Origin: Gillisella vitis
GTDB lineage: Bacteria; Pseudomonadota; Alphaproteobacteria; Rhizobiales; Rhizobiaceae
Direction of reading: 5' to 3'
DNA: 64,000 bases
NCBI RefSeq assembly: GCF_021559775.1
Contig: NZ_CP056050.1
Location: 124,001-188,000 of the forward strand
A program made the translations under genes and the position numbers. Position 1 is the first letter of the stretch. The number at the start of each line of letters is the position of its first letter. The notes below the pieces were generated by a model. The model saw only the letters and a program-made list of their open reading frames with translations, did no database searches and was not told the origin of the DNA. Below, one piece after another: positions 26,192 through 35,112 of the stretch.

Positions 26192-27066
26192 ATGTCACAT
26201 CTCGACACGGAAGAGCTCAGGATCCACTTTTCCGAATACGGCAAAAAAAATGGGAAGGCCGTGCTTCTGCTGCACGGCTGGCCTGACGACGCCACCACAT
26301 GGGATGAGGTCGTTCATTATCTTGAGGATCGCAACGTTCGGCTGATCGTGCCAACGCTGAGAGGGTTCGGCGAAACCGAATTCAAATCTGCAACCGCACC
26401 GCGCACGGCCAATCCTGGCATTCTCGCAATGGACGCCATCGCTCTCATGGACGGTCTGGGTATCGAGACTTTCTCGGCTGTCGGACACGATTGGGGGTCG
26501 AACATTGCGGAATCGCTGGCGATCGGTTGGCCGGATCGCGTCGAGCGTATTGCGCTTCTCTCGTCGATACCGAGGCTAGGCGGTATGCCGACACCGCCTT
26601 TCTGGCATGCGCAACTGGACTGGTATCACTGGTTCATGGCCACGAAGCGTGGCGCCGCAGCAATCGAGAAAGATCGTAAGGCTTTCACCCGTTTGCATTG
26701 GCAAAACTGGCACCGGATGGATGGTTTGACGACGCAACGTTTGAACAGGTTTCTCAATCGTTCTTCAATCCCGACTGGCTGGCGGTTACTCTCCACAGCT
26801 ATCGGTCGCGCTGGGACGAGGCTGAGCCTGACCCGCGCAGTCAGTGGCTGGAAGACAAGGTGAAGTTGACCAAGACGTTGCCGCTCCCTGCAACCTATAT
26901 CCAGGGAGCAGAAGACGGCGTAAATCCGCCCGGGGTGTCTGAAAACGTCCACGAGAAATTCACCGGAGCGTTTGAGCGCATCTTGCTTCAAAATGTCGGT
27001 CATTTTCCCCAACGGGAAGATCCGGATGCCGTCGCCCGCAACCTCACTGTTTTTCTGGAGCTGTGA
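26192..27066 (+). pseudogene. Alpha/beta hydrolase (epoxide hydrolase/dehalogenase-like), frameshifted
   Basis: The first frame gives LLLHGWPDD (oxyanion HGxP-type motif), then LRGFGETE and VGHDWGSNIAESLA with the nucleophilic Asp, as in haloalkane dehalogenases and epoxide hydrolases, and continues to about LHWQNW (26,705). Homology then continues in a frame shifted by one base: APDGWFDDATFEQVSQSF, SRWDEAEPDPRS, then GAEDGVNPP and the catalytic-His region NVGHFPQREDP, ending at 27066. One missing base near 26,700-26,715 explains both parts. The gene is either a recent pseudogene or carries a sequence error. Full length would be about 290 residues, normal for the family. Confidence 0.82.
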
Positions 27067-27122
27067 TTTGCGCGTGAACGTCCACCGGGCTGACCGTCTT
27101 ATTGGGATCAGGCTACCATTAG

Positions 27123-27977
27123 ATGTTTGACGGATTCCAGCTGATGACGGTTGAGACATCGTTTGGCCACGTTCGCTTGCGGACCGGGGGACGTGGCCCC
27201 ACGCTCGTCCTTTTGCACGGGCATCCTCGGACCCACATGACATGGGGTCAAGTGGCCGATCTGCTAGCGCCGTCCTACACGGTTGTCTGCCCCGATTTGC
27301 CGGGTTTCGGCGGTTCGTACATCCCCGAGGACACACCGGACAGCTCTGGGTCATCGAAACGGCAGAAAGCTGTTGCCATGGTCGAGGTCATGCGAAAGCT
27401 TGGCCATGAGCGTTTTTCAGTCGTCGGGCACGATCGTGGAAGTTACACCGCATTTCGGATGGCGATGGACCATCCGGCCCAAGTGCAGAAATTGATTGTG
27501 GTCGATTGCCTGCCTATCATTGAGCACCTCGAGCGGGCGGATTGGAAGTTTGCCCGCGACTGGTATCACTGGTTCTTCTTCGCACAGGCAGAGACGCCCG
27601 AACGTGTCATCTGCGCCGACCCGATCAGTTGGTATAATGGACTTTCTCCGGACCTCATGGGGGAAGCTGCCTATGAGGATGTGGTTCAGGCAATCAACAC
27701 CCCCGGTGTCATCCATGGGATGATCGAAGACTATCGTGCTGGCCTTCGCGTGGATCATTTTCACGATCGCGCCGATCGGGATGCCGGGCGGAGAGTTCAG
27801 TGCCCGGTACTTTGCCTTTGGTCGCTCGACGATGATCTCGAGCAAATTTACGGTAACCCGTTAGACATCTGGCAGCATTGGGCCAAAGACCTTCGCGGCT
27901 TCGGCATCCAGGCGGGCCACCACATTGCGGAGGAAAACCCTCGCGATCTGGCAAAGGCAATCAGCGCGTTCCTGTAG
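27123..27977 (+). CDS. Alpha/beta hydrolase, haloacetate dehalogenase-like
   Basis: A 284-residue intact protein. It shows LLHGHPRTHMTW (oxyanion hole), DLPGFGGS, the nucleophile Asp in VVGHDRGSYTAFRMAM (near residue 103), a cap-domain WYHWFFF that matches the His-Trp pair binding the halide in fluoroacetate dehalogenases, and the C-terminal catalytic His in AGHHIAEENP. The Arg after the nucleophilic Asp also fits carboxylate binding in that family. It probably hydrolyses a haloacid or a related carboxylate; close relatives with other activities exist. It follows the frameshifted hydrolase by 56 bp. Confidence 0.85.
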   Translation: MFDGFQLMTVETSFGHVRLRTGGRGPTLVLLHGHPRTHMTWGQVADLLAPSYTVVCPDLPGFGGSYIPEDTPDSSGSSKRQKAVAMVEVMRKLGHERFSVVGHDRGSYTAFRMAMDHPAQVQKLIVVDCLPIIEHLERADWKFARDWYHWFFFAQAETPERVICADPISWYNGLSPDLMGEAAYEDVVQAINTPGVIHGMIEDYRAGLRVDHFHDRADRDAGRRVQCPVLCLWSLDDDLEQIYGNPLDIWQHWAKDLRGFGIQAGHHIAEENPRDLAKAISAFL

Positions 27978-28118
27978 TGAAGAACATTCAGCGAAGAATA
28001 GGACTGCGGACGGACCTGGAACCGCAACAGTGCGGCCGACATCATCGAGTTTGCCAGCTTAACCCAGGAACAAATGTCCGAAGGCAAGGTTAAACATCCA
28101 GTTAACCGGAGAGCCTCG

Positions 28119-29179
28119 ATGAAATCCAAGATCTTGTTTGCGTTTACCGTGGCGAGTGTATTCGCGACGTTGCCACTTCCCACGTCCTTCGCCCAAGAGA
28201 TGGCTAAGCCCACAACCGAGATGCAAGCCGTCCTAGACAAGCTAGCGGCACTCGGCGCAAAGCCGTTTTCAACGCTATCCGTTCCGGAAGCTCGCATCCA
28301 AGCAAGTCCTGCGGATGCGGCCCATGCGGTTCAATGGGACAAACGCATCTCGTCCAACCCTGAAGCCCAGGTCACCACCAAAGATATCATGATCCCTTCT
28401 GCAGAAGGCGGTCTGGCGGCGCGTGTCTACATCCCCGGTGGAGCAGGGCCGTTTCCGGTAGTCGTCTATTACCATGGCGGCGGCTGGGTGGTTGCCGACG
28501 TCAACGTCTATGACGGCGCGCCCCGTGCCCTAGCTATGGGTGCCAACGCCATCGTCGTTTCGGTCGAATATCGCCACGCTCCGGAGCACAAGTTCCCGGC
28601 CGCTCATAACGATGCGTGGACGGCATATAAGTGGGCAGTCGAAAACATCCATGAGCTGAACGGCAATTCCGACAAGATCGCCGTCGCCGGAGAAAGCGCC
28701 GGCGGGAATTTGGCGGCGAACGTCGCCCTGATGGCCAAGGAGATGAAGACAAAGCAGCCCCTCCATCAACTCCTCGTCTATCCTGTCGCAGGCAGCGACA
28801 TGGACACGCCATCCTACAAAGAAAATGCCAACGCCAAGCCACTCGGCAAGGCCGACATGGAGTGGTTTGTCAAGAACACCACTTCGTCCATGGCCTGTCC
28901 ATGGACCAGGCCAAGGACCCACGTCTCAACCTGAACGGACGTTCAGATCTGGCCGGCGTTGCTCCGGCGACCGTGATCCTCGCCCAGATCGATCCGCTGC
29001 GCTCGGATGGGGAGACTTATGCCGGCAAGCTGAAGGAGGCGGGGGTACCTGTCGATATGAAGGTTTTCAACGGCGTCACCCACGAGTTTTTCGGCATGGG
29101 TAAAGTGGTGCCCGAAGCTAAGCAGGCTCTTGATCTGGCCGTCGCCGATCTAACCGCAGCCTTCAATAAAGCCAAGTAA
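28119..29179 (+). pseudogene. Secreted HSL-type esterase (GDXG family), frameshifted
   Basis: ATG 28119 follows GGAGAG. It begins with a signal peptide (KSKILFAFTVASVFATLPL, cut near SFAQ). The HGGGW oxyanion motif follows (YYHGGGWVVADV near residue 110), then VEYRHAPEHKFPAA and the nucleophile AGESAGGNLA. This frame reaches about 28,880 (EWFVKNTTS) and then fails, stopping at 28934. The rest of the esterase is in another frame to 29179: AKDPRLNLNGRSD, the catalytic Asp region ILAQIDPLRSDG and catalytic His in GVTHEFFGM. The frame change equals loss of one base around 28,865-28,900. As written the gene cannot give an active enzyme. It would have acted in the periplasm. Confidence 0.85.
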
Positions 29180-29190
29180 GGAGAGCCGAT

Positions 29191-29718
29191 ATGAACAAAT
29201 TGATTTCCGCCTCGCTCCTGTCGCTCTCTCTGTTCACGTCGACCGCGGCGCTGGCAGCCATGCCCGCCAGCGCCGACAAGGCAGCTGCCGCGATGAATGT
29301 CGACAAGGCCTCGTTCTTGAAGGTCGTTACCAGTTCCAATGCTTTCGAGATCGAATCGAGCAAACTGGCCGAGCAAAAGGCCAAGGACGCGGACGTAAAG
29401 GAGTTCGCCAAGCAGATGATTGCCGACCACACCATGGCAGCCGATGAGCTGAAGAAGGCGGCGATGCTCGGCGACGAGCCCCCGATGCTGTCTCCTAAGC
29501 ATGCCGCCATGTTGGAGATCTTGAAAGGTGCCTCCGAGCAAGACTTCCAACCGCTCTACATCGACATGCAGGCTTCTGCCCATAGAGAAGCGGTGACCCT
29601 GTTTGCGACTTATTCAAAGGGCGGTGACGATCCGGCGGTAAAGGCGTTCGCGGCAAAGACGCTGCCCAAGCTAGAGATGCACAAAATGCATGTGACGAAG
29701 CTCGTCGCTGCCCACTGA
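29191..29718 (+). CDS. DUF4142 periplasmic protein
   Basis: A 175-residue exported protein: signal peptide (ISASLLSLSLFTSTAALA), then a four-helix ferritin-like DUF4142 domain with SFLKVVTSSNAFEIESSKLA, FAKQMIADHTMAADEL and a closing helix LPKLEMHKMHVTKL. The family is common in rhizobial and other proteobacterial stress clusters; the biochemical role is unknown. It lies 11 bp after the esterase stop with a GGAGAG site, so the two were co-transcribed. A strong terminator follows. Confidence 0.87.
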   Translation: MNKLISASLLSLSLFTSTAALAAMPASADKAAAAMNVDKASFLKVVTSSNAFEIESSKLAEQKAKDADVKEFAKQMIADHTMAADELKKAAMLGDEPPMLSPKHAAMLEILKGASEQDFQPLYIDMQASAHREAVTLFATYSKGGDDPAVKAFAAKTLPKLEMHKMHVTKLVAAH

Positions 29719-29730
29719 TCGTAAGATCCA

Positions 29731-29759
29731 AAGCCCGGTTCCCGCAGCCGGGCTTTCTC
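29731..29759 (+). terminator. Rho-independent terminator after the DUF4142 gene
   Basis: AAGCCCGG (29731-29738) pairs with CCGGGCTT (29748-29755), loop TTCCCGCAG, followed by a T-rich TCTCGTTT. This is a classical intrinsic terminator closing the rightward operon. Confidence 0.88.
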
Positions 29760-29762
29760 GTT

Positions 29763-31097
29763 TCAGAACCTATTCGAGGAGACACCATGAAACCCCGTCT
29801 GCTTCAGGTCGAGATCCCGGATGGCGCCCGGCCGGAAATAGGTGTCGATGAAAAATGCGTCGCCAAGCTTCTTTTCCGGATAGGCAGCAGCAAATGCCTT
29901 TCCGACGGCATCGGCCTTGTCGCCGAAACGCTGTTTCAGCTTCTCCAGCGCTTTGGCCTTGTCCCAGTCGTTCTTGTTGTCGGCCAGAAGATCGGCCGAC
30001 TTGTTGCGGATCACAGTCTCGAACTCGTTGAGCGTATTGCCGACCATCAGCGGAATGTCGTGCGCCTGATCGACCCAGCTCGTGCCGACGGGGTTTTGCG
30101 GAATAAAATCGCCATCCTCGACCGGCGCATAGCGGGCATCCTTTGCGCCTTGCGCCGTCGCGTCCTTGATCGCCTTGTCGGAGGCGGCCAGGAGCTTGTA
30201 GTAGTCGACCGTTGCCAGTTTGTCGGCCTCGTCCGGCTTGAGGCCGAGATTTGCAAGCGTAAGCTCCGCCACCTTGCGGGCGGAGACCTGGTCGGTGACC
30301 GAATCCACACGAGAGCCGCTCTGCACGATGGCCTTTTCGAACAGGCCCTTGGCCGAAGGCGTGCCCATCAGCGCCCGCACCTTGTAGCCGCCACCGGACT
30401 GGCCGAAAATCGTGACGTTCTCAGGATCGCCGCCGAAAGCGGCGATATTCTCGTTGACCCATTTCAGTGCGGCGACCAAATCGCTGACCCCGGCATTTCC
30501 GGAAGTCTTGTACTTGCCGCCATAGGCTGAAAGATCGAGAAAACCCAGCACGTTGAGTCGGTGATTGAGCGTCACCACGACGACATCGCCGGACTTGCTG
30601 AGATTGTTACCGTCGTAAGAGGTCAGCTCGATGCCCGAACCGTTGGTGAAACCACCGCCATGGATCCACACCATGACCGGCCGCTTCTTCTTGTCCTTGA
30701 TGCTCGGCGTCCAGACGTTGAGAAACTGGCAACTTTCACTCATCGGCATGTAGCGATGCGGATTGAAGAGCTCGTCTCCCGCAACGCTGGTCATCTGTGG
30801 TATGAAGCAATTCTCGCCATAGCTCACCGCCGGGCGGGCACCCTTCCAGGGATTGACCTCCTGGGCCGGCATGAAGCGTTCGGCCTGTGCATAGGGCACC
30901 CCGAGATAGCTGTAGATCCCGCCGTCAAAGGCGCCGATCAACTTGCCCTTGTTCGTTTCCACGAGCGTCTTGCTCGCGGATGCCACGAAATCGTCGGCAC
31001 GCACCTCCTGCGGTCGGCTTGCTATTAACATTATCGCGGCCGACGCGGCCAAAAGAAACGCTTGCCGGTACTCCGGCCGAAAGTAATGCTGCAGCAT
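29763..31097 (-). pseudogene. Type B carboxylesterase, 3'-truncated
   Basis: ATG 31097 follows GGAGGAG. The product has a signal peptide (AFLLAASAAIMLIASRP, cut near VRADD) and the carboxylesterase body: YSYLGVPYA, SESCQFLNVWTP, VMVWIHGGGFTNGSG, the nucleophile FGQSGGG near residue 205 and the acid region NTLNEFE near 340. Homology ends at FRPGAIRDLDLKQ, near 29,800, about 60-100 residues before the normal end, so the catalytic His is missing. Just there, on the plus strand, lies an orphan gene start (GAGGAGA then ATG at 29787, MKPRLLQ) that has no body. Two genes have been joined by a deletion. The enzyme should be inactive. No promoter motif stands out in 31098-31395, which has no gene. Confidence 0.75.
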
Positions 31098-31395
31098 CAG
31101 GTCTCCTCCCATGATCTCAACATTCAACTGTTCGCTACGTTGGCCCCTCCCAAGGAACGAACGTCCGTACAAAACTGGCCTTATGGATATGTCCTCAAGG
31201 CCATCTTACCTCACGACTTGATGCAAATCGGGCAGGTTGATGACTAATCCTCGCCTCTCGAAGTCCAATTTTGATGGTTTGCCACGATGTGTCCAATCAG
31301 GATTTTTCGCACCTTGGCATTTGCTTTCCCAATGAATACGCGCCTGAATCAGATGCCCAATGTTTGTCGCCCTGCCCATTTTCCGTATTCCTGGA

Positions 31396-32454
31396 TCATC
31401 CCGCCGGGAAGACGCGTCCGTCGAACAGCATACGCGCCGTTCGAATGGTGCCGGCTCCTCTGATGGAACCGTCCTGATCGAGATCGAGAAAGACTTCCAT
31501 ATCGCCGGTCGGATGCTCGATACGGTAGCGTCCGTCGCTCGGTCTATCGACCAATTCATACGCCGGAGAGCCGGCAAGCCGTGTCGCCGTCGCAACCGTG
31601 ACGGCCGCCAGGACGCCAACGGATGCATGCACGCGATGCGGAATGAAGCTGCGGGTGCTGATCGCGCCGCCTTGTCTGGCCGCGGAAACGAGCGTCATCT
31701 TGGGAACTGATGCCGCCTCGACATCGCCGAGGTTCATAAGCGGCCCTGCCTTGAGTCGAATGGCCTCGATACGGTCCCTAAGAGCCGCATTCGTCTCGAT
31801 CTCCTCGCGCGTCTCCTCTCCGGACAGCTCGAAATCGGATGCACGCATGATGACGCAGGGCATGCCATTGTCGATCAGCGTCGCTTCGATGCCATCGATC
31901 AGATCGACCTCGTTTCCGGTCGGTAGGAGCGCGCCGCACATCGATCCGGCAATATTGGTGAACAGCAGTGGCACCGCGGCATGGCTTCCCGGCACACCTG
32001 CAATCACGGCGTCGCCCTTGTAGTTCACCTTGCCCGAAGGGGTCTCGACCTGCGCCACGGCGACCTCCCCCGAATTCACCATATGGATGCGGACCGGCGT
32101 CACATCGCCCGCCACCGCCACAAGGCCGCGCTCGATCGCCGCTGGACCGACACCGGCCAAGATATTCCCGCATCCCTGCTTGTCACTGACGAGGGCCTGA
32201 TCGACGAAGACCTGCAGAAAGAGATAGTCGACATCCGCATCCGTGCGGCTGGAAGGCGACAAGACCGCCACTTTCGAGGTCAAAGGATCAGCACCGCCGA
32301 TGCCGTCGATCTGCCTCGGGTCAGGAGACCCCATGACCCGCAGCAGCAAGGCGTCGCGCTCTCCAGGATCGGCCGGCAGATGCTGGGCCAGGAAATAGGC
32401 GCCTTTGGATGTGCCTCCCCGCATCCAGAGGCAGGGAATGCCGTCCTCATACAT
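31396..32454 (-). CDS. galD: 4-oxalomesaconate tautomerase (PrpF family)
   Basis: A 352-residue PrpF-fold isomerase: N-terminal PCLWMRGGTSKGAYF, the conserved IDGIGGADPLTSKVAV, and GCGNILAGVGP carrying the active-site Cys of the family, plus a second half that repeats the fold. GalD interconverts keto and enol forms of 4-oxalomesaconate in gallate and protocatechuate 4,5-cleavage pathways. PrpF paralogues isomerise aconitate, but the gene order galD, aldolase, dioxygenase, galB supports GalD. Its start overlaps the stop of the upstream aldolase gene by 8 bp, so it is the last gene of the leftward operon. Confidence 0.85.
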   Translation of the reverse strand: MYEDGIPCLWMRGGTSKGAYFLAQHLPADPGERDALLLRVMGSPDPRQIDGIGGADPLTSKVAVLSPSSRTDADVDYLFLQVFVDQALVSDKQGCGNILAGVGPAAIERGLVAVAGDVTPVRIHMVNSGEVAVAQVETPSGKVNYKGDAVIAGVPGSHAAVPLLFTNIAGSMCGALLPTGNEVDLIDGIEATLIDNGMPCVIMRASDFELSGEETREEIETNAALRDRIEAIRLKAGPLMNLGDVEAASVPKMTLVSAARQGGAISTRSFIPHRVHASVGVLAAVTVATATRLAGSPAYELVDRPSDGRYRIEHPTGDMEVFLDLDQDGSIRGAGTIRTARMLFDGRVFPAG

Positions 32455-33118
32455 ATTTGAGGCCCTTTTCTTCCAACCTGCCGCGCATGTCGTAGATGTC
32501 GAGGCCAAGTTCACCGGCGGCAAGCCGCTTGCGCTTGGCATCCTCGTTGGCAACACGTTTATCTGCGGCGGTGGCCACCGCCTCGGCCTCTGCCCGCTTG
32601 ACGACGCAGACGCCGTCGTCGTCGGCCACAATGATGTCACCTGCCTCGATTGCCGCGTTGGCGCAGACAATCGGGATGTTGACGGAGCCGAGCGTTTCCT
32701 TGACCGTTCCTTGGGCGGACACGGCCTTCGACCAGACAGGGAACCCCATCTGCGTCAGATCAACGATATCACGCACGCCGGCATCAATGATGAGGCCCTT
32801 GCAGCCTCGCGCGATTGCCGAGGTCGCCAGAAGATCGCCGAAATAGCCGTCCTCGCAAGGGGAGGTCGGCGCCAGAACGAGGATATCGCCGTCGCGGATC
32901 TGCTCGATCGCCACATGGATCATCCAGTTGTCCCCCGGAGGGGCCGAAATGGTGATCGCCGATCCGGCGATCTGCGCGCCGGACCAGATCGGCCGCATAT
33001 GGCTTGCCAACATGCCCCGGCGCCCCTGCGCCTCGTGCACGGTCGCAACGCCCGCCTTGGCCAGTCGCTCGACTACCTCGGCGCTGGCGCGCTCGATGTT
33101 CTGGATCACAACGCCCAT
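32447..33118 (-). CDS. galC: 4-carboxy-4-hydroxy-2-oxoadipate aldolase (RraA/HMG-aldolase family)
   Basis: A 223-residue protein of the RraA-like class II aldolase family. Motifs are VATVHEAQGRRGML near residue 22, APPGDNWMIHVAIEQIRDGDILV, the active-site loop GYFGDLLATSAIARGCKGLIIDAGVRD (Arg and Asp ligands around 120-125), and PVWSKAVSAQGTVK. It cleaves 4-carboxy-4-hydroxy-2-oxoadipate to pyruvate and oxaloacetate and can decarboxylate oxaloacetate, with Mg. ATG 33118 lies right after the dioxygenase stop (2 bp). RNase-regulator RraA itself is shorter and lacks the C-terminal helices, and the genomic context argues for the aldolase. Confidence 0.87.
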   Translation of the reverse strand: MGVVIQNIERASAEVVERLAKAGVATVHEAQGRRGMLASHMRPIWSGAQIAGSAITISAPPGDNWMIHVAIEQIRDGDILVLAPTSPCEDGYFGDLLATSAIARGCKGLIIDAGVRDIVDLTQMGFPVWSKAVSAQGTVKETLGSVNIPIVCANAAIEAGDIIVADDDGVCVVKRAEAEAVATAADKRVANEDAKRKRLAAGELGLDIYDMRGRLEEKGLKYV

Positions 33119-33120
33119 GG

Positions 33121-34083
33121 TCAGGCTCCTTTTTTGTCTGCCGGCGGCGTGCCGTGCGTGTGGAATGTGTCGATGGTCTTCAGGCCCCAGGCCTGCCCCT
33201 TCTTGCGCTCCGCCTCCGTCCAGACGACGGGCTCCCAATCCGGCGCGAGGATCAGCCTGGCACCGGAATTGGCAAGCTCGACGCGATTGCCGGCAGGCTC
33301 CCAGACGTAGAGGAAGAAGGTACCCTGGATGGCATGCTTGTGCGGCCCTGTTTCGATATGGACGCCGTTTTCCAAAAAGATGTCGGCGGCCCGCAGGATG
33401 TCTTCGCGGGTATCGGTCGCATAGGTGACGTGGTGCAGCCGGCCATTGCCGCGCCCGTGTTCCTCCGTGCAGGCAAGGTCATAGGTCTTGTTGTTGACGG
33501 TGAACCAGCAGCCACCGACACGACCGTTGTCGAGCTGGATCATTTCCGTCACGCGCGAGCCGAGGCAGGTTTGCATGAAACGGCGGAACTCGGACACGTC
33601 GGCGGCCAGGAGATTGAGGTGATCGAGCCGGCGCGGATGGCAGCCGCGACCATGAAAGCGCTGCGCCAGATTTTTCAGCCTCGGCCGCTCTTCAGTCGGC
33701 GGATTGTAGCGCACGGTATCGAAATAGATCTCGAAGACATGCCCGAAAGGATCTTCGAAGCGGAAAGCCCGGCCATGGCCGAGATCGCCCTCGACCCAGC
33801 CGATCACCTTGTAGCCGCTCGCTTCGATCACGTTGACGCGCCGGGCAAGCGCCTCGGGAGACGACGCCCGGTAGGCGATATGACCGACGCCGGTCGTCGT
33901 GTGCCGGGTGAGCTTCAGCGAATGGAACTCGTAATCGTCCCAGGCCCGCAGATAGGCCGAGTTCTCGTCCCTTTCGGTGAGGGTCAGGCCATAGACGTTG
34001 ATGAAGAAATCGAGACTGTCTTCGAACCTGTCCGAATACATCTCGACATGCGCCAGATGCGCGATGTCAAAGCACGATTCCAT
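33121..34083 (-). CDS. Extradiol ring-cleavage dioxygenase, type I (VOC fold)
   Basis: A 320-residue protein made of two vicinal-oxygen-chelate modules, like catechol 2,3-dioxygenases. The N-terminal module (residues 1-135) has HLAHVEMYSD and HGRAFRFEDPFGHVFEIYFD. The catalytic C-terminal module has iron ligands His in RRLDHLNLLA (near 152), His in RLHHVTYATD (near 215) and Glu in GNRVELANSG (near 268), and a catalytic Tyr/His region TGPHKHAIQGTFFLYVWEP. It opens an aromatic diol next to the hydroxyls with O2. Its place between galB and galC says the product enters the 4-oxalomesaconate route. Known gallate and protocatechuate 4,5-dioxygenases belong to the unrelated LigB fold, so the substrate may be new. 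Confidence 0.88.
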   Translation of the reverse strand: MESCFDIAHLAHVEMYSDRFEDSLDFFINVYGLTLTERDENSAYLRAWDDYEFHSLKLTRHTTTGVGHIAYRASSPEALARRVNVIEASGYKVIGWVEGDLGHGRAFRFEDPFGHVFEIYFDTVRYNPPTEERPRLKNLAQRFHGRGCHPRRLDHLNLLAADVSEFRRFMQTCLGSRVTEMIQLDNGRVGGCWFTVNNKTYDLACTEEHGRGNGRLHHVTYATDTREDILRAADIFLENGVHIETGPHKHAIQGTFFLYVWEPAGNRVELANSGARLILAPDWEPVVWTEAERKKGQAWGLKTIDTFHTHGTPPADKKGA

Positions 34084-34104
34084 TTTCCTCCTCCTGTCGG
34101 TTTC

Positions 34105-34839
34105 TCAGAGTTCGTCGACCGTTTTCGGGAATACGGACTGGAAACCTTCGGCATATTTGGCTGCGCGGCCGCCCGACTGCCCGCCGGAATTACGCTGGAA
34201 ATGATTGGCGCGGTTCTGGGCGACGCGGGTGTAGAATTCCCACAGATGCTCTTGCCCCTCCATGCATTCGATCGCCGCGCGCTTCTTCTCCCAGACTGAA
34301 GTGATATCGAGGAAGACGTCGGGCTTCCATCCCATCTGTTCCGTCTGATGCGGCTCGAACAGATAAAGCTGTGGTGCGCCAAGCACTTTTTCACCCGGCT
34401 TGTGGCCCCAAGCCTGGGCGATCATGCGCGTTTCGAGCGCCACCTGCGTAGCATACATATGATCGGTATTATAGGGGTCGTATTGCGAGTGGCTGAGCAT
34501 GAAGGACGGCTGTACGTCGCGGATGACATCGACCAGCCGATATTTGTCCTCGTCTGTCAGCCGCAACGGATAATCTCCGAGATCGAAGCTTATGAGATCG
34601 TGGACCCCGAGCGCCTTGGCAGCCCTTTCGGCCTCCAAGCGGCGCGCATCCTTGACCCGCTCAAGCGTCATGTCCGGCTGCTTCCACAGCTTTGCCGATT
34701 CGCCGCGTTCGCCGAACGACAGGCATACGACCGTGACATTGTATCCCCGCTCGGCATGCGATGCGATCGCGCCCCCACAGCGCCACACAAAATCTGCCGC
34801 ATGCGCACTGATGACAAGTGCCGTCTTTTTCTCTGACAT
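34105..34839 (-). CDS. galB: 4-oxalomesaconate hydratase (LmbE/PIG-L family)
   Basis: A 244-residue zinc protein of the LmbE fold, with the metal motif VISAHAADFVWRCGG (residues 8-22), VCLSFGERGESAKLW typical of GalB, FDLGDYPLR, and SHSQYDPYNTDHMYA with the second His set. GalB of Pseudomonas adds water to 4-oxalomesaconate to form 4-carboxy-4-hydroxy-2-oxoadipate, the substrate of the aldolase encoded two genes on. ATG 34839 with an AGGAGA site is used. It is the first gene of the leftward operon and divergent from the liv operon. Deacetylase activity, common in the fold, is less likely. Confidence 0.87.
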   Translation of the reverse strand: MSEKKTALVISAHAADFVWRCGGAIASHAERGYNVTVVCLSFGERGESAKLWKQPDMTLERVKDARRLEAERAAKALGVHDLISFDLGDYPLRLTDEDKYRLVDVIRDVQPSFMLSHSQYDPYNTDHMYATQVALETRMIAQAWGHKPGEKVLGAPQLYLFEPHQTEQMGWKPDVFLDITSVWEKKRAAIECMEGQEHLWEFYTRVAQNRANHFQRNSGGQSGGRAAKYAEGFQSVFPKTVDEL

Positions 34840-34926
34840 GGGATAGTCTCCTTCCTGATGGCAACGACTTTCACGCCCCGGAAGTAGATTTGCCAATTTG
34901 GAAATTCGGCGCTTCCAATAATTTTT

Positions 34927-34966
34927 AGCTATACCGGGCGCCGTCGCACCTCGATTGTGTATAGCT
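34927..34966. promoter_or_regulatory. Inverted repeat in the galB-livH divergent promoter
   Basis: AGCTATAC (34927-34934) and GTATAGCT (34959-34966) form a perfect 8-bp inverted repeat separated by 24 bases, in the 273-bp gap between the two divergent operons. It is a candidate operator able to control both, possibly for the LysR protein encoded at 40693. The spacing is longer than a single T-N11-A LysR box, so two half-sites or a second regulator are possible. Confidence 0.45.
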
Positions 34967-35112
34967 TTTTCTTATGGAGCCGCGATGAGTTTGAAATAGG
35001 AATTCGGCGCTCTTCCCGTCAGCCTTAAGCCTCGAACTGGCCCGGCCCTGCTGGCCGCGCCATGGAGAGAGTTCGATCCGCCTTCATGCAGGCGGCAATG
35101 CCGGGAGGAAAA

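Noticed and set aside
29787..30530. 247-codon plus-strand frame opposite the carboxylesterase
   Set aside because: Only the first few codons and the ribosome site look genuine; the rest is antisense to the esterase.
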